A stretch of DNA of 64,000 nucleotides. It comes from Mytilisepta virgata (taxonomy: Eukaryota; Mollusca; Bivalvia; Mytilida; Mytilidae). Below the pieces are notes generated by a model. It searched no databases, was not told where the DNA came from, and worked only from the letters and a program-made list of their open reading frames with translations. A program made the position numbers and the translations under genes. Of the stretch, positions 60,431 to 64,000 are shown in pieces. Position 1 is the first letter of the stretch, and every line of letters begins with the position of its first letter. The stretch spans positions 66,634,314 through 66,698,313 of the forward strand of contig CM051521.1 in the NCBI GenBank assembly GCA_028015205.1, read 5' to 3'.

Positions 60431-61195
60431 TTAGACTCGATAGAACTCATCTAGATTGCATCTATACTTTCCTGCCGTCTTGGGACTCGTGAGATCGATG
60501 GTCATGAATCCGTGAGGCTTGGACCAGCAGCGGTCGCATAGGGCATCGAATTGAGCTGGGGTGAGATCGCTGCAATGGTCCCGGCGGATATGATCGCGAT
60601 TCTTGGCATCCTGCTCGAAGATGCAGATGAAGTTGGCATTCTCAAGGATCGACTGCCGCGGGAGCTTGAAGTAATTTTGGCAGAGGTAGAAGCAGTCCAC
60701 GTTATTATGGTGACTGCGCACGTAGTAGTCTTCGCACTTGCTCTGCTTGCTCAGCATCAAGTCGTCAAAGACCATGAAGTTTTTGCGGGTGGGGTCGAGC
60801 TCTCGAGGATCGGGCACGTCGCTCGCCTGCTCGAAGAAGAAAGGTTCGATACCGCTTGGCTTGGACGGTGGCTTCATCACCTCCACCACGTCGACCAAAG
60901 AGTGGGGATAGCGATCCTTGATGGAGAGAAGGTCGCGAATATCGTCTTTCGAAAACCCTTTCCCAGCGCCTGCCGCAGTAGCTGGTAGATGGGCTGGTGG
61001 AGCGATTTTCCGAGTCTTTTAGAGTCGATCGTAGTCTAGCCATCCATCGCGCAGAAGGAGGTTATTCAGGAGCGTCGTCTTCCCACAGTCTGATTTCCCG
61101 ATGATCAGACCTCCGATGGATCGTTGCGGGAGGAGAAAGTGGTTATAACGACGACTCGCGGTGGGCTCATCGTAGGTAAGGTCTTCAACGTCCAT
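60431..61195 (-). pseudogene. A32/FtsK-type genome packaging ATPase, frameshifted (element B)
   Basis: ATG 61195 begins a frame with IGGLIIGKSDCGKTTLLNNL, a clear Walker A motif, but it hits a stop near 61020 and the homology continues in two other frames. The last open part, to 60431, contains the Walker B strand KNFMVFDDLML and then DCFYLCQNYFKLPRQSILEN, FICIFEQDAKN and a C-terminal lid. This is the poxvirus A32-like ATPase that pumps DNA into capsids in Polintons and large DNA viruses. At least two frameshifts inactivate it here. The start faces the PLA2-like gene across a 13-bp divergent promoter. Confidence 0.75.
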
Positions 61196-61211
61196 TTATA
61201 TATATAAAATG
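61193..61211. promoter_or_regulatory. Near-palindromic divergent start region CATTTATATATATAAAATG
   Basis: The 19 bases include both initiation codons: CAT (minus-strand ATG of the ATPase, 61195) and ATG (plus-strand start of the PLA2-like gene, 61209). The 13 bases between them are only A and T and are almost self-complementary. One TATA-type core would have to serve both directions, and the transcripts would have almost no leader. Confidence 0.7.
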
Positions 61212-61711
61212 GGAATGTACTGTTTGAAGTGTAAGTGGAAGACGGAGACGGAAAGTCGCTATGAGACTACCACCAGCAATGGGAGGCGGCGGAGGGGTGG
61301 ATTATGCGCCGTGTGCGGGGCCAGGAAGTCTCAGTTCCTCTCGCGGACCGAGGGTGCGGGGCTGGTGAATAAGCTGATCAACCGGCTGCCGGTACAGATG
61401 CATCTGCCGGGGCATAATTTCACCGGACCAGGACCAAACTTAGCAAGCGACTGAATGCCGACGGTACCCCGAAGGCTTGGTCGAAACCCATCAATCGCGT
61501 TGATCAAGCTGCGTATCGCCACGATCTTTGCTATGCTCAGCATAAGGATACCACCGCACGCAATTCCATCTGCGATAAAACCATGCTAGCCTCACTGGAC
61601 GCCATTCCCAATCCCACCGCCCACGAGCGCATGGACCGCAGTATCGTCAAGCCCATCATCGGTACCAAGGCTCGATTTGGATTGGGGGTAAAAAAAAATT
61701 CGTTGGTCGGA
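61209..61711 (+). pseudogene. Zinc-ribbon plus phospholipase A2-like protein, frameshifted (element B)
   Basis: From ATG 61209 an open frame of 81 codons holds a zinc-ribbon-like start, YCLKCKWKTET and LCAVCGARKSQF, then LPGHNFTGPG, the calcium-loop-like opening of the PLA2 domain. A stop at 61452 follows. In the other frame the domain continues with AYRHDLCYAQHKD, where His-Asp is the catalytic pair, and then CDKTMLASL. A tail with FGLGVKKNS leads to the integrase region. Parvovirus VP1 uses a related domain to breach endosomes; in Mavericks the zinc-ribbon/PLA2 protein next to integrase is a regular gene. A single frameshift at about 61445 is the visible lesion. Confidence 0.7.
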
Positions 61712-62636
61712 TGAGCTAGCCGAAGAGCTGCATAAGCCAGTCCGACGCAAGTAGGCCAAATTTCAGAAGCGTCGCGTGGTGGTGGGTGGTGTGGACAAGA
61801 CCTGGGCGGCCGATCTCGTTGATATGAGCGCCTTCTCCCGAGACAACAAAGGCCATAAATTCATTCTGAGCATCATCGATATCTTCTCCAAGTACGGCTG
61901 GTTGGTGCCGCCCAAGGATAAGAAAGGTGCCACGGTACGAGATGCCTTCCGGACCGTCTTCAAGGATCGCACGCCCGAGAAGCTATGGACCGATAAGGGG
62001 ACCGAAATTTATAATCGTGAGATGAAGGATCTGCTCCGGAAGCACAACGTCGAGCTCTACTCCACCGAGAACGTAGAGAAATCGAGCGTGGTGAAGCGCT
62101 GGAATCGTACCATGAAGGAGAAGATGTTCAAATACTTCTCGGCCAATTCCACGCGCACCTACCTTCCCGTCTTGGACGATCTCGTCCGCCAGTATAATAC
62201 CACCAAGCATCGATCCATCAAGATGACCCCCACCGCCGCCAGCCAGAAAGAGCACGAGACAAAGGTCTTCTGGAACCTTTACGGAGACCTCCTTCCCATG
62301 CAGCCGCATCGATTCGACGTTGGCAATAAGGTCCGGATCGTCAAGAAGAAGGGTATCTTCGAGAAGGGATATACCCCGCGCTGGACCGAGGAGGTCTTTA
62401 CCATCGCCCAGGCCCTAGCGACGCAGCCACCCACCTATCGACTCAAAGACTTCAAGGGTGAGGAGATCCAGGGGTCCTTTTACGAGCCCGAGCTCCAGCG
62501 CACCGACCAGGATATCTCTGGCATCGAAAAAGTCTTGCGCCGGCGGACTCGGGGAGGGACGAAGGAAATCTACGTCAAGTGGAGAGGCTACCCCGCCACC
62601 TTCAACTCCTGGATCAAGGAGTCCGACTTGCAATGA
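61700..62636 (+). CDS. Polinton integrase with C-terminal chromodomain; third catalytic acid is Lys
   Basis: Open from about 61757 after a stop at 61752, with a preceding DELAEELHKPVRRK segment; the first in-frame initiator is not clear (GTG at 61776). The RNase H-like core shows TWAADLVDMSAFSRDNKGHK (first Asp) and KLWTDKGTEIYN (second Asp). The third block reads KSSVVKRWNRTMKEKMF, with AAG (Lys) where the catalytic Glu is expected (VVERWNR in the family). SH3-like and chromodomain regions follow, the latter IYVKWRGYPATFNSWIKESD at the C terminus, which in related enzymes reads histone marks to choose targets. The rest of the frame is intact. With Lys at that position strand transfer should be abolished, so this copy is probably dead or dependent on others. 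Confidence 0.82.
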
Positions 62637-62647
62637 TCCCCAGCAGG

Positions 62648-62679
62648 CTTTCCGGTCTCGATCAAGGGAGACCAGAAAG
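62648..62679 (-). terminator. Stem-loop between the convergent integrase and fibre-like genes
   Basis: Arms 62648-62659 (CTTTCCGGTCTC) and 62668-62679 (GAGACCAGAAAG) pair over 12 bp around an 8-nt loop. The single imperfect pair is a G-U wobble on the minus strand but a C-A mismatch on the plus strand. It lies 12 bases after the integrase stop and 8 bases after the fibre-like stop. Confidence 0.55.
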
Positions 62680-62686
62680 TCTTGAT

Positions 62687-63148
62687 TTACGCATGCTTCA
62701 GGTGGACGAAAACCCTTAATGCGTCTAGATCCTCCTGCAGGCGGTCGTAAAGGGCTTTGGTGATGGGCTCGTTATCAGTCTGGGGGAGTGGGAGATTTAG
62801 CAGGTGATACTTTCGCATGTCTAGGTCCGTAGTCATCAAGCCACCGTTGGTCGAGACGCACTCTGACTTATCGACGGTTATCAGCTTTTTGGTAAGGTCT
62901 TTGATGGATTCGTCATACTTCCTTTGCATCCGCTTGATGGCCATCTGCATCTGCTTAACATCTGTATCTAGCTCGTCGATGTCTTTCATACCATCTTTCA
63001 GCTGTTGGTTGACCCAGCGCTTCGTCACGGCATCCGAGCTACCCTGGGGCAATCCCAGGCTAGTGATGCGATGATCGTTCATATCGAGGTCCTGGAGCAT
63101 CCTCCAGACGGGCATACGCTTCCTCGAGTGAGATCCAAACTTATCCAT
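62687..63148 (-). CDS. Fibre-like protein: two tail-fibre motifs flanking a coiled coil (element B)
   Basis: 153 codons from ATG 63148 (CTATAGATAAATGG). Near residue 20, DLDMNDHRITSLGLPQGSSD then AVTKRWVNQQL, and near residue 115, DLDMRKYHLLNLPLPQTDNE then PITKALYDRL, are two versions of the D-M-x4-I-x-N/S-L-x2-P...A-V-T-K motif, which in phage and adenovirus-like fibres marks the collar of a trimeric stalk. Between them IDELDTDVKQMQMAIKRMQR and KYDESIKDLTKKL form a heptad coiled coil. A short homotrimeric spike or fibre is a reasonable guess; receptor binding is not shown. The frame is intact and lies 4 bases from the protease stop. Confidence 0.55.
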   Translation of the reverse strand: MDKFGSHSRKRMPVWRMLQDLDMNDHRITSLGLPQGSSDAVTKRWVNQQLKDGMKDIDELDTDVKQMQMAIKRMQRKYDESIKDLTKKLITVDKSECVSTNGGLMTTDLDMRKYHLLNLPLPQTDNEPITKALYDRLQEDLDALRVFVHLKHA

Positions 63149-63152
63149 TTAT

Positions 63153-63563
63153 CTATAGTCCGAAGATCACCTCCTCGAACGTCTGACCTTCCGATAGCAG
63201 CTTCAGTACGTGCAGGCAAAAGTGTCCGCATACCACGTCCCCGCGCCGCTGGAGCTCGTCGGTATTATATCGAATTTCCGGCCGCAGATAGTCGACTATT
63301 TCGACGGGTGGAGGTAGGCCATAAGGGTCGAAGTAGACTTTGAGTCCTCCGCTCTTATGCCAGCAGGTCCAGTGCGTCCCGGGGCCATCGCGATCGTCGT
63401 GATTCAGGATGCCGCACTCGGTGGGATGGGGGTTGGGTGGTAGGGCATCGCGCATGAATACTCTGAATCGGGGGATGCCTAGGGCCTTGGCAGCTTCGTC
63501 GAGCTCTACGTTGGAGAAGGGCTTGTGGGGGAGGAGGATGTCGTGCACGTGTATGCTGCTCAT
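63153..63563 (-). CDS. Adenain-like cysteine protease (element B)
   Basis: 136 codons from ATG 63563 (CCTAGATAAATGA). The expected order is present: RFRVFMRDALPPNPHPTECG, then GPGTHWTCWH with catalytic His, YFDPYGLPPP with the acidic residue (Asp), and GDVVCGHFCLHVLKLL with catalytic Cys in the second Cys position. This is the C5 family protease that processes capsid precursors in adenoviruses, Polintons and virophages. Length and all three residues look normal, so the gene seems intact although neighbouring genes are not. It starts 75 bases after the polymerase stop, and that gap carries a small stem-loop. Confidence 0.85.
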   Translation of the reverse strand: MSSIHVHDILLPHKPFSNVELDEAAKALGIPRFRVFMRDALPPNPHPTECGILNHDDRDGPGTHWTCWHKSGGLKVYFDPYGLPPPVEIVDYLRPEIRYNTDELQRRGDVVCGHFCLHVLKLLSEGQTFEEVIFGL

Positions 63564-63582
63564 TTATCTAGGTATCAGCTAT

Positions 63583-63603
63583 GTGCGGGATGGGCATCCG
63601 CAC
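63583..63603 (-). terminator. Stem-loop after the DNA polymerase gene
   Basis: GTGCGGGATGGGCATCCGCA followed by C folds into an 8-bp stem with one bulged G and a 4-nt loop. It lies 36 bases past the polymerase stop on the minus strand and before the protease start motif. Confidence 0.4.
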
Positions 63604-63638
63604 CCGTCAGAGCCTGCTAAGTGCGGAGTGGCCCCACC

Positions 63639-64000
63639 TCAGTCGCGGGAGATTCGATAGTGTCCGTGGGCGAGGGTGCTGATGCCGTCCGGGAGGATAT
63701 GACGCTTATCGTCTTTGGCGGAGAGAGCGATCTTGTTGATCTCCTCCGTGAAGATCTGATGGAGATAGCTTCGGATGATATTCACCGGGCGGTGGATCTC
63801 CTGCTGGGTGTCGAGGCATCGCTTGTAGTCCTCGAAGGCGATGCTGCGCTTGATGACTCTTGGTAACTTCCTTCGCCTTCTTGGTGGTCTCGTCCTCACC
63901 AACCTTGAAGGCGTATAACTTCGCCCGGAGCCCCACGAATTCGGTCATGATCTTATCACCGCATTCGTCCTTGAATTTTCCCATAACCTTCTTATTCACA
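63639..64000 (-). pseudogene. Protein-primed DNA polymerase B, C-terminal end, cut by the window (element B)
   Basis: Two overlapping minus-strand frames hold the end of the gene. The upper frame, reaching the window edge, reads NKKVMGKFKDECGDKIMTEF then VGLRAKLYAFKV. A frame change near 63860 leads to VIKRSIAFEDYKRCLDTQQE, IHRPVNIIRSYLHQIF and DDKRHILPDGISTLAHGHYR, ending at 63639. The MGKFKDE...ITEFVGLR...LYAFK block followed by VIKRSIxFEDYKxCL is the typical end of Maverick polymerases, which start DNA synthesis from a protein primer. The palm motifs lie beyond the window. At least one frameshift is present in what can be seen. Confidence 0.78.

Larger units (their letters stand above)
36917..64000. 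mobile_element. Maverick/Polinton-like element B (GC-richer, partly intact)
   Basis: Holds almost the full Polinton gene set: OB-fold-like protein, membrane protein, pX-like, penton-like, major capsid, pVI-like, conserved unknown, Cys-rich protein, packaging ATPase, PLA2-like, integrase with chromodomain, fibre-like, protease and DNA polymerase B. Genes are packed with 4-14 bp between them and begin with a shared TAAATG-type motif. Two LTR retrotransposons (39379-45418 and 45841-57317) are inserted and should be subtracted, leaving roughly 9.6 kb of element sequence in view. GC content is visibly higher than in host DNA or element A. Frameshifts in the capsid, ATPase, PLA2 and polymerase genes show that it is inactivated but not old. 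The right end lies outside the window. Confidence 0.85.

Overview
The window looks like nuclear DNA of an animal, most likely a bivalve mollusc. It is AT-rich, has spliced genes with GT/AG introns, and is packed with short inverted-repeat elements whose edges (AGCTCACCTG...CAGGTGAGC, GTCTCGCC...GGCGAGAC, CAGTGGCGGATCC) are of a kind common in molluscan DNA. The species call is inference. No rRNA, tRNA or CRISPR array was seen.

Bases 1-26,000 are host sequence with nested mobile-element debris. The clear host gene is a small tail-anchored TRIQK protein in three coding exons (8401-8464, 11270-11355, 12730-12825). Around it lie non-autonomous inverted-repeat elements, tandem arrays of about 167 and 185 bp, a reverse-transcriptase fragment at 1.2-1.8 kb and a decayed LINE at 23-24.5 kb. 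Two exons of a DUF4806 protein lie on the minus strand at 34.4-36.4 kb.

Two different Maverick/Polinton (adintovirus-like) elements are present. Element A (26.0-32.4 kb) is AT-rich and heavily decayed. It keeps DNA polymerase B pieces, an adenovirus-type protease, membrane-active core proteins, a capsid-like gene, a phospholipase A2-like gene and a stub of integrase. Element B (about 36.9 kb to beyond the right edge) is GC-richer and younger. Its order is OB-fold-like protein, two-helix membrane protein, pX-like protein, penton-like protein, major capsid protein, pVI-like protein, a conserved unknown, a Cys-rich protein, packaging ATPase, phospholipase A2-like protein, integrase with chromodomain, fibre-like coiled coil, adenain-like protease and DNA polymerase B (cut by the window edge).

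Element B is itself interrupted twice, both times in capsid genes and in the same orientation as those genes. A 6.0-kb Ty3/gypsy element (39379-45418) sits in the penton-like gene. It has a tRNA-Pro primer site, and its integrase is encoded before the reverse transcriptase, as in Gmr1. An 11.5-kb gypsy element (45841-57317) sits in the major capsid gene. It has a tRNA-Leu primer site, a gag-pol -1 frameshift signal and two extra 3' reading frames. Both have 4-bp target duplications.

Element B keeps signs of its own transcription programme. A TA(A/G)ATAAATG-type motif overlaps most start codons, genes lie 4-14 bp apart, a near-palindromic TATA drives two divergent genes from 13 bp, and stem-loops lie at the junctions where transcription units end. 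In element A the matching divergent promoter has become a (TA)52 microsatellite. Several frameshifts, a premature stop and a Lys in place of the third integrase catalytic acid indicate that element B can no longer move by itself.
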